Shown here in pieces: positions 9,048 to 16,917 of a stretch of DNA of 64,000 nucleotides; position 1 is the first letter of the stretch, and every line of letters starts with the position of its first letter. The DNA is taken from positions 5,828,001 to 5,892,000 of the forward strand of contig NZ_CP012640.2 of assembly GCF_001412595.2 (NCBI RefSeq), in the 5' to 3' direction. Origin of the DNA: Massilia sp. WG5. GTDB lineage: Bacteria; Pseudomonadota; Gammaproteobacteria; Burkholderiales; Burkholderiaceae_D. The notes beneath the pieces were generated by a model. The model was not told the origin of the DNA. It was given only the letters and a program-made list of their open reading frames with translations, and ran no database searches. Position numbers and translations under genes: made by a program.

Positions 9048-10391
9048 ATGGCCAACATCATCGGCGCAATCGCCTCGTCCCACACCCCGACCATCGGCTT
9101 CGCCCTGGACGCCAACAAGCAGCACGACGCCGTCTGGGCGCCGATCTTCAAGGCCTACGAGCCGGTACGGCAATGGCTGATGGATAAAAAGCCGGACGTC
9201 CTGCTGGTGATCTACAACGACCACGTGACGTCCTTCTTCTTCGACCACTACTCGGCCTTTGCCCTCGGCATCGGCAAGGAGTGGCAGGTCGCCGACGAGG
9301 GCGGCGGGGCGCGCGACCTCCCGCCCGTGGCGGGCCATGCCGGCCTGGCGCGCCATATCGGCCAGTCCCTGGTGGCGGACGAATTCGACATGTCCTTCTT
9401 CCAGAACAAGGCGCTGGACCATGGCTGCTTCTCGCCGCTGTCGATCATGTGGCCGCACACGATGGACGCTCGACCCGAAGGCCAGTGGCCCGGCGCCATC
9501 GTGCCGCTGCAGTGCGGCGTGCTGCAGTTCCCGGTGCCGTCCGCACGGCGCTGCTTCAAGCTGGGCCAGGCCCTGCGCCGCGCCATCGAAAGCTATCCGG
9601 AAGACCTGGACGTCGCCATCGTCGCCACCGGCGGCCTGTCGCACCAGGTGCACGGCGAGCGCTGCGGCTTCAACAACACCGGATGGGACCAGACCTTCCT
9701 CGATTTGTTCGAGAAGGATCCGGAGGTGCTGCTGAACATGACCCAGGCCGATTTCGCCCGCCTGGGCGGCTGGGAGAGCGCGGAAGTCGTGATGTGGATG
9801 GTGATGCGCGGCGCCATGCCGGCCAGGCTGAACTGCCTGCACCGCGAATATTACCTGCCGTCGATGACGGGCATCGCGGTCGCGCTGTACGAGAGCGCCG
9901 TCGCGGCCGATCCGGCCCTGAATGCACGCGTCAACGAGCTGCATCGCGAGCACATGGCGCACCAGACCAGGGGCGTCGAGGAACTGGAAGGCACCTATCC
10001 CTTCACCCTCGAGCGCAGCGTGGAGCACTACCGCATCAACAGCTACCTGCACCAGCTGATCCGGCCCGACTTCCGGGAACGCTTCCTGCGCGATCCTGAA
10101 GCCAGCTTCGAGGAAGCAGGCCTGACCCAGGCGGAGCGCGACATGATCGTACGGCGCGACTGGCGGGCCATGATCCGCTACGGCGTGATCTTCTTCCTGC
10201 TGGAGAAGCTCGGCGCCGTGGTCGGCGTCTCCAACCTGCACATCTATGCCGCCATGCGCGGCCAGTCGCTGGAAGACTTCCAGAAGACCCGCAACACGAA
10301 GGCCCTGTACTCGGTGGCCGGCAAGGGCGCCGCCGGCACGGCCGAGTGGAACCGCGACGGCGCGCCGCCGGCCGCGGAACCCGCGCGCTAA
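9048..10391 (+). CDS. galA: Gallate dioxygenase (extradiol, fused LigB-LigA type)
   Basis: 447 residues. Residues 1-280 form a LigB-like catalytic domain and about 300-415 a LigA-like domain, fused in one chain as in GalA/DesB, which open the gallate ring between C4 and C5 to give 4-oxalomesaconate. Iron ligands are in the expected places: His12 (SSHTP), His59 (IYNDH) and Glu242 (GGWESAEVVMW); His124 and His198 (GGLSHQVHG) are the conserved active-site histidines. A tail of about 30 Ala/Pro-rich residues extends past the usual end. AGGA precedes the ATG. A separate LigA/LigB protocatechuate 4,5-dioxygenase is not present, which favours gallate as substrate. Confidence 0.92.
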   Translation: MANIIGAIASSHTPTIGFALDANKQHDAVWAPIFKAYEPVRQWLMDKKPDVLLVIYNDHVTSFFFDHYSAFALGIGKEWQVADEGGGARDLPPVAGHAGLARHIGQSLVADEFDMSFFQNKALDHGCFSPLSIMWPHTMDARPEGQWPGAIVPLQCGVLQFPVPSARRCFKLGQALRRAIESYPEDLDVAIVATGGLSHQVHGERCGFNNTGWDQTFLDLFEKDPEVLLNMTQADFARLGGWESAEVVMWMVMRGAMPARLNCLHREYYLPSMTGIAVALYESAVAADPALNARVNELHREHMAHQTRGVEELEGTYPFTLERSVEHYRINSYLHQLIRPDFRERFLRDPEASFEEAGLTQAERDMIVRRDWRAMIRYGVIFFLLEKLGAVVGVSNLHIYAAMRGQSLEDFQKTRNTKALYSVAGKGAAGTAEWNRDGAPPAAEPAR

Positions 10392-10536
10392 GCGTCACCC
10401 CATACCGCTCTCCGCCCGCGCGGGGAGCCCGATCCTCACGCCCTGCCAGCCTCGCGCGCCGCCTGCGCCGCGCGCCGGGTGCGTGCGCGCGTCGCCAAAA
10501 GCATCACCAACAACAAACCGATCCTGGAGGAGCACC

Positions 10537-11634
10537 ATGAAAAAAATCATCGCCACCACCATCGCCGCCTGCGCCACTTTGGGACTGCACGGCGCCGCAC
10601 ACGCCCAGAGCACCGTGCAGGTCTACGGCCTGCTGGACGCGGCCGTGGACTACAACACCAACGTCGACACGACTGGCCGCAGCCGCGTGTGGATGCCCAG
10701 CCTGGGCGGCGGCATGTTCCCGTCGCGCCTCGGCTTCAGGGGTGTCGAAGACCTGGGCAACGGGCTGAAGGCGATCTTCACGCTGGAGGGCGGTGTCTAC
10801 CTCGACACCGGCGCCAGCGGCCAGGGCAACCGCCTGTTCGGGCGCCAGGCCTGGGTCGGGCTGGCCGGCAACTGGGGCCAGCTGACCCTGGGCCGCAACT
10901 ACAATATGCTGTACAACTCGATGGCGGAAGTCGAGATCATCGGCCCGACCCAGTACGGCCTCGGCTCGATCGAACCGGCGATCCCGAACGGCCGCACCGA
11001 CAACTCGGTCGCCTACAAGGGCAGCTTCGGGCCCGTCACCGCGGGCGCCAGCTACAGCTTCGGCCGCGACACCTCGAACGCCGGCGGGCCGGGCGGCACC
11101 AACTGTCCGGGAGAGAATGGCCTGGATGCCCAGGCCTGCCGCGAATGGTCGCTCATGCTGCGCTACGACACCCCGAACTGGGGCCTGACCAGCGCCTATG
11201 ACCGCAAGAACGGCGGCGCCGGCGCGGCATCCGGCCTGACCCGCAGCGATTTGAGTGACAGTCGCCTGCACGTGGCCGGCTATACCAGATTCGGCGCCTG
11301 GCGCCTGGCCGTCGGCGGCCTGGTGCGCAACAACGAGGGCGCGCCGGCGGTCCCGCGCAGCAATCTGTACTACGTCGACGGCGCCTACAGGCTGAACGGC
11401 GCCGTCACCGTCGACGGCCTGGCGACGCGCCTGGACTACCACGACAGCATCAACGACACCAAGCTGTATATGCTGCGCGTGATCTACGACTTCTCGAAGC
11501 GCACCTCGACCTATGCGGCCATCGGCCATGTCGCCAACAAGGGCACGGCGGCGGTGGCGCTGAGCGCCGGCGGCAGCGTGGGGGCCGGGATGGCGCAGAA
11601 TGGCGTCATTACCGGGATCAAGCATTCGTTCTGA
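10537..11634 (+). CDS. Gram-negative general porin, likely aromatic-acid uptake
   Basis: 365 residues. The start MKKIIATTIAACATLGLHGAA with AHA-QS is a clear signal peptide, followed by STVQVYGLLDAAVDYNTN, the standard first strand of betaproteobacterial trimeric porins. PSRLGFRGVEDLGNGLKAIFTLE and LFGRQAWVGL are family landmarks, and the chain ends in a C-terminal phenylalanine (IKHSF) recognised by the BAM machinery. Strong GGAGGAG ribosome site. It is the third gene after the importer and dioxygenase and probably admits the aromatic substrate across the outer membrane. A 145-base gap before it may hold its own promoter. Confidence 0.9.
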   Translation: MKKIIATTIAACATLGLHGAAHAQSTVQVYGLLDAAVDYNTNVDTTGRSRVWMPSLGGGMFPSRLGFRGVEDLGNGLKAIFTLEGGVYLDTGASGQGNRLFGRQAWVGLAGNWGQLTLGRNYNMLYNSMAEVEIIGPTQYGLGSIEPAIPNGRTDNSVAYKGSFGPVTAGASYSFGRDTSNAGGPGGTNCPGENGLDAQACREWSLMLRYDTPNWGLTSAYDRKNGGAGAASGLTRSDLSDSRLHVAGYTRFGAWRLAVGGLVRNNEGAPAVPRSNLYYVDGAYRLNGAVTVDGLATRLDYHDSINDTKLYMLRVIYDFSKRTSTYAAIGHVANKGTAAVALSAGGSVGAGMAQNGVITGIKHSF

Positions 11635-11662
11635 GGCGGCCGGCAGCCCTGCCGTTCCTGGG

Positions 11663-12406
11663 TCACCCCAGATCCTCGTGGTGATCGGCCACCCCCCGTT
11701 TCCAATAGCTTGATACCCGCATGTGCTGCTTCGGCAGCCCCTTGTCGACCAGCACCTGGCGCACCCGCGCCATCAATGCCGCCTCGCCGCCGCCCCAGGC
11801 GAAGCCGGTGGCGGCGGCCGGCAGCGCCAGCCCGTCCAGCGCCGCCAGCAAGGCCTCGGCCGACGCGGCCCAGTGCACGTCCACCTGCGCCCGGCCGGCG
11901 AAGTCGCGCCGGTCGGCCTCGTCCGACAGCACGAATACGAAGGCCCGGCTGCCCTCCGGCAGCTCTTCCAGGCGGCGCGAGATCGCGGGCAGGGCGGTGG
12001 CGTCGCCGACCAGCAGATGCCAGCCCAGTTCCAGCGGCACGATCATCGAACCGCGCGGGCCGCCGACCAGCAGGCGGTCGCCGGGCTTCACGTGGCGCGC
12101 CCAGTCCGAAGCCGCGCCCTCGCCGTGCAGCGCGAACTCGATGCACAGCTCGCGCGCTTCCCGGCTGAAGCGGCGTGGGGTATAGTCGCGCCGAACCTGT
12201 TCACCGCCGGCGCCGTCGAACATGAGCTTCACATGGTCGTCGAAGCCCAGCGAGCTGAAGTCGGCCAGCGCCTCGCCGGTGAGGGTAATGGCGACGAAGC
12301 CCGGCGTCAGCCTGTCGATGCCGGCCACGACGAGTTCGCGCAGCTTCAGTTCGTGGCGCACGCGCTTGACCAGCGGCGCCGCCTCGGGGATGTGAACATC
12401 GGTCAT
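11663..12406 (-). CDS. Siderophore-interacting flavoprotein (ferric-chelate reductase)
   Basis: 247 residues of the SIP/ViuB-like ferredoxin-reductase superfamily. An N-terminal FAD-binding half contains RRDYTPRRFSREARELCIEF with the RxYTxR flavin motif; the C-terminal half has HLLVGDATALPAISRRLEELP, FAWGGGEAALM and SYWKRG, all characteristic. These cytoplasmic enzymes reduce ferric siderophores to release iron. The start at 12406 has GGAG upstream and is preferred over the ATG ten codons earlier, which would lie in the control region shared with the divergent MarR gene. Regulation by that MarR protein is likely. Confidence 0.9.
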   Translation of the reverse strand: MTDVHIPEAAPLVKRVRHELKLRELVVAGIDRLTPGFVAITLTGEALADFSSLGFDDHVKLMFDGAGGEQVRRDYTPRRFSREARELCIEFALHGEGAASDWARHVKPGDRLLVGGPRGSMIVPLELGWHLLVGDATALPAISRRLEELPEGSRAFVFVLSDEADRRDFAGRAQVDVHWAASAEALLAALDGLALPAAATGFAWGGGEAALMARVRQVLVDKGLPKQHMRVSSYWKRGVADHHEDLG

Positions 12407-12415
12407 CGTCACTCC

Positions 12416-12459
12416 GAAATTAGTTGATAATGTCATCCATTATGCAGAAATTAGTTGAT
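12416..12459. promoter_or_regulatory. Paired MarR-type operators between the SIP and marR genes
   Basis: A 13-bp direct repeat, GAAATTAGTTGAT, at 12416-12428 and 12447-12459, spaced 31 bp (about three helical turns). Each copy begins a partial dyad: GTTGA-TAATG-TCATC and GTTGA-TCAAG-TCAAC. GTTGA-N5-TCA is the sort of half-site pair bound by MarR dimers. The first copy lies just upstream of the SIP start; the second lies at the 5' end of the marR frame, so marR may be autorepressed at translation-start level. Direct observation of repeats; operator role inferred. Confidence 0.6.
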
Positions 12460-12915
12460 CAAGTCAACCAAGATGGGAGTCGTCCGGTCGACGACGTCCT
12501 CGAGACCATGCACGCGATCATGCATCTCTACCGCTCGGCCCAGCAGCGCAGCCTGCGCGACGGCCCCAACGACCTGGCCCACATGGAGGTCAAGGCGCTG
12601 GGATTCTTCGCCCGCCATCCGGGCGCCACGCAGAGCGAGCTGGTGGCGCATTCCGGCCGCGACAAGGCCCAGGTGGCGCGCCAGATCCGCGCCCTGCGCG
12701 AGCGCGGCCTGCTGGACGTCCAGGCGGACGAGCTCGACCGCCGCAGCTCGCGCCTGAGCCTGTCGAGCGAGGGCAGGGCGGTGCATGCGGCACTGCACCG
12801 AAACGACGGCCGCCTGAAGGAGGCGGCCCTGGACGGCTTCACGGAGGAGGAAAAGGGCGCGCTGCTGGACTTGCTGGGCCGGGTGCGCGCCAACCTGCAA
12901 GCCATGCCGGATTAA
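12442..12915 (+). CDS. MarR-family transcriptional regulator
   Basis: 157 residues from the chosen ATG. Winged-helix core: MEVKALGFFARHPGATQSELVAHSGRDKAQVARQIRALRERGLLDVQ, then the wing with DRRSSRLSLSSEGRAVH and a C-terminal dimerisation helix. In-frame ATGs exist at 12430 and 12442 and a TTG at 12424; none has a clear Shine-Dalgarno, so the start is uncertain, and a leaderless message is possible. Divergent from the siderophore-interacting protein gene with only about 35 bases between them, filled by the repeat at 12416-12459. Probably represses that gene and itself. Confidence 0.85.
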   Translation: MQKLVDQVNQDGSRPVDDVLETMHAIMHLYRSAQQRSLRDGPNDLAHMEVKALGFFARHPGATQSELVAHSGRDKAQVARQIRALRERGLLDVQADELDRRSSRLSLSSEGRAVHAALHRNDGRLKEAALDGFTEEEKGALLDLLGRVRANLQAMPD

Positions 12916-12918
12916 GCG

Positions 12919-13476
12919 TCAGAAACCGAGCCTGCCCTGCGCCTCGTCCTGCTGCTGGGCATCGGAAGGGTAGGTGATGCGCACGCCGTCGACCTGCGCG
13001 AACGCGGTCAGCTTGTGCGGCCGCGGCGCCTGCGGCCCGATGATTTCCTCGACCGGGATGCCGCGCACCAGCAGTGCATCGGCCACCAGCGAGCGGTGGC
13101 AGCGCCAGGGGACGGCCTCGGCGCACATCAGGGCGCAGCGCGTGCTGTCCGCCAGCGCAACCACCGTGTCGACGTTCTGCGCGAACGCCTCCGTTTGCAT
13201 GTAGTCGGCGTAGCCGCGGAACGAGGTATTGCGCCAGCCGCCGTTCGGCGAGTCCGGGCGTGGACGCCGCAAGCCGCCCAGGCCGGCCAGGTAGCGGTAG
13301 CCGATGCCGGCTTCCTGCAAGGAGCGCGGCAGCTGGTCCTGGCCGAACTGCGGGTTGTGGCGCGACTTCGGCACCGTGCGGATGTCGAGCACGCAGGCAA
13401 TATTGTTCTGCTTCAGCAGGGCGATGAATTCCTCGATCGAGCGGTTCGAATGGCCGATGGTGGAGACGGTTTCCAT
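12919..13476 (-). CDS. DUF488 family protein
   Basis: 185 residues. Recognised by TIGHSNRSIEEFIALLKQNN, LDIRTVPKSRHNPQF and CAEAVPWRCHRSLVADAL, the conserved blocks of DUF488. The family is widespread and of unknown biochemical function; the Cys/Arg/His cluster CAEAVPWRCHR suggests a small-molecule or nucleic-acid binding site, which is speculation. The start METVSTIGHSNR at 13476 is taken because the family begins almost exactly there. Its stop lies 4 bases from the end of the convergent marR gene. No operon partner. Confidence 0.85.
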   Translation of the reverse strand: METVSTIGHSNRSIEEFIALLKQNNIACVLDIRTVPKSRHNPQFGQDQLPRSLQEAGIGYRYLAGLGGLRRPRPDSPNGGWRNTSFRGYADYMQTEAFAQNVDTVVALADSTRCALMCAEAVPWRCHRSLVADALLVRGIPVEEIIGPQAPRPHKLTAFAQVDGVRITYPSDAQQQDEAQGRLGF

Positions 13477-13647
13477 GCCCCGATTCTTGCACAGGCGCCT
13501 GCCCGGCGGCGTCCGGCTGCTTAGGAGCCCTCTAAGGCGCATTCCTACAAGCGCACCGTAGACGCCGCCGCTCCTGGGAGGCGCCGGCCTCGCCGCACTA
13601 CAATGGTGCAAACTCTATCTGTCACGTGCAAACGGAACGATGCAGCC

Positions 13648-14390
13648 ATGGATGCGATCGAAGCCAGTAACTTTGTCGAGCCGAAAATCAACGAGCAACT
13701 GCGGCCGGATACCGTGCTGTGGCGCTACCTGGACGCGGCCAAGCTCTTCGATTTCTTCGAGAACTCGACCATGTTCTTCTGCCGCGCCGACCGCTTCAGC
13801 GACAAGTTCGAGGGAGCGTTCACGCCCTCGCTGCGGCAACAGATCAGCGACGCCTATGCCAGGGGCGAGATCGACTACACCTACGAACAGTTCAAGCGCC
13901 GCATGCGCGAGTCGGTCTTCATCAATTGCTGGCACCGCAGCCAGGACGACAGCGCCGCCATGTGGGCGCTGTACGGCAAGTCGGAATGCGCGGTGGCCCT
14001 GACCACCACCGTCGGCCAGCTGGCCGAGACCCTGCGCGGCCTGGAAAAGGAACACGACATCTCGATCGAGCGGGTCGAGTACGTCAAGCACTGGAGCGAC
14101 CCCAAGCTGGACGTCTCGCCGGACTATGCGCGCATCTTTGCCTACAAGACCAAGGCCTACGAATACGAGAAGGAAGTGCGGGTCATCATCGACCGTACCG
14201 GCCACGAGCCGACGCCGAAATCGCCCATGCCGGCATCGTGGTGCGGATCGATGCCACCCGCTTGCTGCGCAGCATCGTGATCGCGCCGGACGCGCCGCCC
14301 TGGTTCGAAAAGCTGGTGCGGCAGTCGGCGCTGCGCTACGGCATCAAGGCGCCGGTGCGGCGCTCGAAGCTGGCGACCGATCCGATCTGA
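13648..14390 (+). pseudogene. DUF2971 family protein, frameshifted near the C-terminus
   Basis: From the ATG at 13648 a frame encodes a DUF2971-like protein (LWRYLDAAKLFDFFENSTMFFCRADRFSDKFEGAF, then FINCWHRSQDDSAAMWALYGK and YEYEKEVRVIIDR) but leaves the family near 14215 and stops at 14280 with unlike residues. The missing end is present in another frame to 14390: AHAGIVVRIDATRLLRSIVIAPDAPPWFEKLV, the usual DUF2971 ending. The frames differ by -1, as if one base were lost around 14205-14225. This could be a true mutation or a sequencing error; no classic slippery heptamer is seen. Function of the family is unknown. An upstream in-frame ATG at 13603 is an alternative start. Confidence 0.75.
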
Positions 14391-14487
14391 CACGCGGCGG
14401 TCCCTACGAAGACAGCAGCGCAATCGCTTGCGCAAGACCGGCGCCATGGCGGCTATACTGCACACAAGCCCATTCCGGACAGAATTC

Positions 14488-15942
14488 ATGTACGCAGCAG
14501 TCGACCTCGGATCCAACAGCTTCCGCCTCCACATCGGCGAACCCATCGCCGGCCAGATGCACATCGTCCGTACCGCGCGCGATCCGATCCGGCTCGCGGC
14601 CGGGCTGGGGCCGGACGGCGCGCTCACGGTCGAGGCGATGGAGACGGCGGTGCGCAGCCTGCGCGACTTCAGCGCGATCCTGCGCCAGTACCGCCTGGAC
14701 GCGGTGCGGGTGGTCGCCACCAACACCATGCGGGTGGCCACCAATGCCGAGGCCCTGTTGCCGCGCCTGGAGGCGGCGGTCGGCTATCCGATCGAGGTCA
14801 TCTCCGGCGAGGAAGAGGGGCGCCTGATCTACATGGGCGTGTCCGCCGCCCTTGCGAAGCCGGGCGAGCAGCGCCTGGTGATCGACGTCGGCGGCGGCTC
14901 GACCGAGGTGATCGCCGGCCGCGGCGACGAGATCCAGCTGGTCGACTCCTTCAGCACCGGCACCCATCCGCAAAGCGCCGTCTACTTCCCCGGCGGGGTC
15001 ATCGGCGCCGCCGCCTTCGATGCCGCCGTCAACGCCGCCCGTGCGCGCTTCGAGGATGCCGCCGACCAGTACCGCGCGCACGGCTGGCAGGCCGTGTACG
15101 GCTCGTCGGGCACGATCCGCGCGATCCACGAAGTCATCTCGCGCAACCGGCTCGGCGACGGCGCCATGTCCTTCGACAGCCTGCTGGCGCTGCGCGACAA
15201 GCTGGTCGCGGCCGGCCACGCCGACGCCTTCGACCTGCCGGGCATCAAGCGCGAGCGCGTGATCGTGATGGCGGGCGGGCTCAGCGTGCTGATCGGCGCG
15301 ATGCAGGAATTCGGGGTGCGCGCGATGACCGCGATTAACGCCGGCCTGCGCCTCGGGGTGCTGTCCGACTTCGAACTGCGCGCGCACCGCAGCGACCGCC
15401 GCGACAGCGCGGTCCAGGATTGCATGCGCCGCTTCGGGGTGGACCAGGAGCGCGCCCGGCGCACGGCGTCGATCGCACGCCAGCTGTTCAACCGGCTCGG
15501 GGCCGGCGACGACAGCCTGTGCCGCTACCTGCTGTGGAGCTGCATGCTGCACGAGGTCGGCCAGGCGGTCTCGCACACCGGCGCGCACAAGCACGCCGCC
15601 TACATCGTCGAGCACGCCGACCTGCCGGGCTTCACCAACCGCGAGCAGCGCCTGATGAGCAGCATCGTGCTGGCCCAGAAGGGGAACCTGCGCAAGGTGA
15701 GGGAAGCGCTGGGCGCGCCCGACCAGGCGCGCGCGATCCTGGCGATGCGCCTGGCCGCCGTGTTCATGCACGCGCGCGTGGACGGCGACGTCGACGCGCT
15801 GCGCCTGCGCATGAAGAACCGCATCGAGATCGACACCCCGCGCGGCTGGCTCGGGCAGCATCCGACGGTGGCGGCGTGGTTCGAGAAGGAGGCCGTGGCC
15901 TGGGGCGAGGTCGGGATCGGCTTCCAGCTTGGCCAGGTTTAA
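14488..15942 (+). CDS. ppx: Exopolyphosphatase, Ppx/GppA family
   Basis: 484 residues. N-terminal actin-like ATPase fold with AAVDLGSNSFRLHIGE at the start, VISGEEEGRLIYMGV, and the second phosphate loop LVIDVGGGSTEVIAG; the C-terminal part (about 310-480) is the helical HD-like domain of long Ppx proteins. It removes terminal phosphate from polyphosphate, and may also act on pppGpp. The ATG at 14488 immediately precedes the family start MYAAVDLGSNS. It faces sixA-ppk1 across a large hairpin, giving a polyphosphate synthesis/degradation locus. Confidence 0.93.
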   Translation: MYAAVDLGSNSFRLHIGEPIAGQMHIVRTARDPIRLAAGLGPDGALTVEAMETAVRSLRDFSAILRQYRLDAVRVVATNTMRVATNAEALLPRLEAAVGYPIEVISGEEEGRLIYMGVSAALAKPGEQRLVIDVGGGSTEVIAGRGDEIQLVDSFSTGTHPQSAVYFPGGVIGAAAFDAAVNAARARFEDAADQYRAHGWQAVYGSSGTIRAIHEVISRNRLGDGAMSFDSLLALRDKLVAAGHADAFDLPGIKRERVIVMAGGLSVLIGAMQEFGVRAMTAINAGLRLGVLSDFELRAHRSDRRDSAVQDCMRRFGVDQERARRTASIARQLFNRLGAGDDSLCRYLLWSCMLHEVGQAVSHTGAHKHAAYIVEHADLPGFTNREQRLMSSIVLAQKGNLRKVREALGAPDQARAILAMRLAAVFMHARVDGDVDALRLRMKNRIEIDTPRGWLGQHPTVAAWFEKEAVAWGEVGIGFQLGQV

Positions 15943-16106
15943 GAAGAAGACTGCCGGCGCTGACGATCGGGCGCCGCCGAGTGCACTGCAGGCGGGGCGA
16001 AGCCGGGCGCCGCCGGCGGCACGAGAGCGCCGGCGCGGGCGCGCGCGATCGCCAGGGCAAGGCCGAGCCCGAGCCCGAGCAGGACGTGCGGAGGCAGCCT
16101 GTTCAT
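15939..16106 (-). CDS. Small hypothetical exported or membrane peptide, 55 residues
   Basis: An ATG at 16104-16106 opens a 55-codon frame starting MNRLPPHVLLGLGLGLALAI, with a basic end and a hydrophobic helix rich in Leu/Gly, then an Ala/Pro-rich tail ending RRQSSS. AAAGG lies 9-13 bases upstream. The frame ends on the last codons of ppx, overlapping that gene tail to tail by 4 bases. The base composition matches the local genome. No family recognised; it could be a signal-peptide-bearing small protein or a chance frame in GC-rich DNA. Confidence 0.3.
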   Translation of the reverse strand: MNRLPPHVLLGLGLGLALAIARARAGALVPPAAPGFAPPAVHSAAPDRQRRQSSS

Positions 16107-16376
16107 CGGACACCGCCTTTGCGCGCCAGGCGCTGCATGCAGATTGCTCTCATCACTCCCATATCCCCAAGAAAGTTAATGGCCCTTATGCCAATCGGCT
16201 TATTGTCTTTGGGGAGACGTCGCAGTGGTTTGAAGCGCTTCCCGCTGCGACCGGCGCACGTTTGAGACAACGCAAGCATCCCGGAAAGTCTGCTTCCTTC
16301 GTGCAATTCAAATGCGTTTGAGCAAGGCGAGTGCCGGGCTCGAGGTTTCCACAAAATTGCAACTAACCGACAGTGG
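16107..16376. other. Intergenic stretch with no convincing gene
   Basis: Between the small frame ending at 16106 and the terminator hairpin at 16377 there are about 270 bases of lower GC than the surroundings. A minus-strand open frame of 83 codons (16103-16354) has no ribosome site, no signal or domain, and atypical composition. I see nothing else here. Confidence 0.5.
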
Positions 16377-16428
16377 GCGGCCTGCCGGCGGCAGGGGCCG
16401 TGCCGGCCCGAAGCCGCCGGCAGGCCGC
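16377..16428. terminator. Large nested hairpin between convergent ppx and sixA
   Basis: Perfect 16-bp arms GCGGCCTGCCGGCGGC (16377-16392) and its complement at 16413-16428, separated by 20 bases that themselves contain GGGCC-N5-GGCCC. The whole 52-base element can fold into one long stem with a short apical loop. It lies 15 bases beyond the sixA stop codon and serves as the only obvious end structure for both convergent transcripts. No T-tract follows on either side, so intrinsic termination is plausible but not certain. Confidence 0.65.
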
Positions 16429-16443
16429 AGCCGGCGCCCGGGT

Positions 16444-16917
16444 TCAGCGCAACTTGCCGACGATATCCGGACCGACCGCCAGGCGCACGAAGGGCGCCGG
16501 ATCCTCCTCGCCCTTGTGCGCGATCCAGAACACGCTGGCCTTGCGGATCTTCCAGTCCTGCACCTGGCCGCTGAAGATGAGCGAGGCGACCTGGCCCAGC
16601 AGCGGGTTGTGGCCGACGACGACCACCGGCAGGCGCGCGTTCGGCCAGCCGGCGGCCTCGAGGATGGCTTGCGGGCTCGAGTCCGTGTTCAGGGCCTCGA
16701 CCGTCTGGAACTTGCGCCCCAGGCCCTCGGCGGTCTGCACGCAGCGGGTGGCGGGGCTGGACAGGATGCGGCAGTTGGCCGGCAGCTGGCGGTCGAGCCA
16801 GGCGCCGACGCGCGAGGCATGGCGCGATCCCTTGGGGGTCAGCACGCGCAGCTGGTCGGCCAGCGCGTCCGGTTTGTGTGGCTCAGCCTCGGCGTGGCGC
16901 CACAGGATCAGTTCCAT
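16444..16917 (-). CDS. sixA: Phosphohistidine phosphatase SixA
   Basis: 157 residues of the histidine phosphatase superfamily. The catalytic loop LWRHAEAE (His8) opens the protein, followed by SSPATRCVQTAE with the conserved Arg and VVGHNPLLGQ with the second active-site His. SixA enzymes remove phosphate from phosphohistidine, for example on HPt domains or PtsN-system proteins. Its ATG lies inside the end of ppk1 (35-base overlap), so the two are co-transcribed and translationally coupled. A short-chain PPK-associated role in phosphate metabolism is suggested only by the neighbourhood. Confidence 0.92.
   Translation of the reverse strand: MELILWRHAEAEPHKPDALADQLRVLTPKGSRHASRVGAWLDRQLPANCRILSSPATRCVQTAEGLGRKFQTVEALNTDSSPQAILEAAGWPNARLPVVVVGHNPLLGQVASLIFSGQVQDWKIRKASVFWIAHKGEEDPAPFVRLAVGPDIVGKLR

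Noticed and set aside
12919..13476. DUF488 gene as part of a defence system with the frameshifted DUF2971 gene
   Set aside because: The two genes are divergent, neither is next to a nuclease or other defence gene, and DUF488 is a widespread housekeeping-type family.
14205..14230. Programmed frameshifting in the DUF2971 gene
   Set aside because: No X-XXY-YYZ slippery site or following strong stem was found at the junction; a simple indel is the better explanation.
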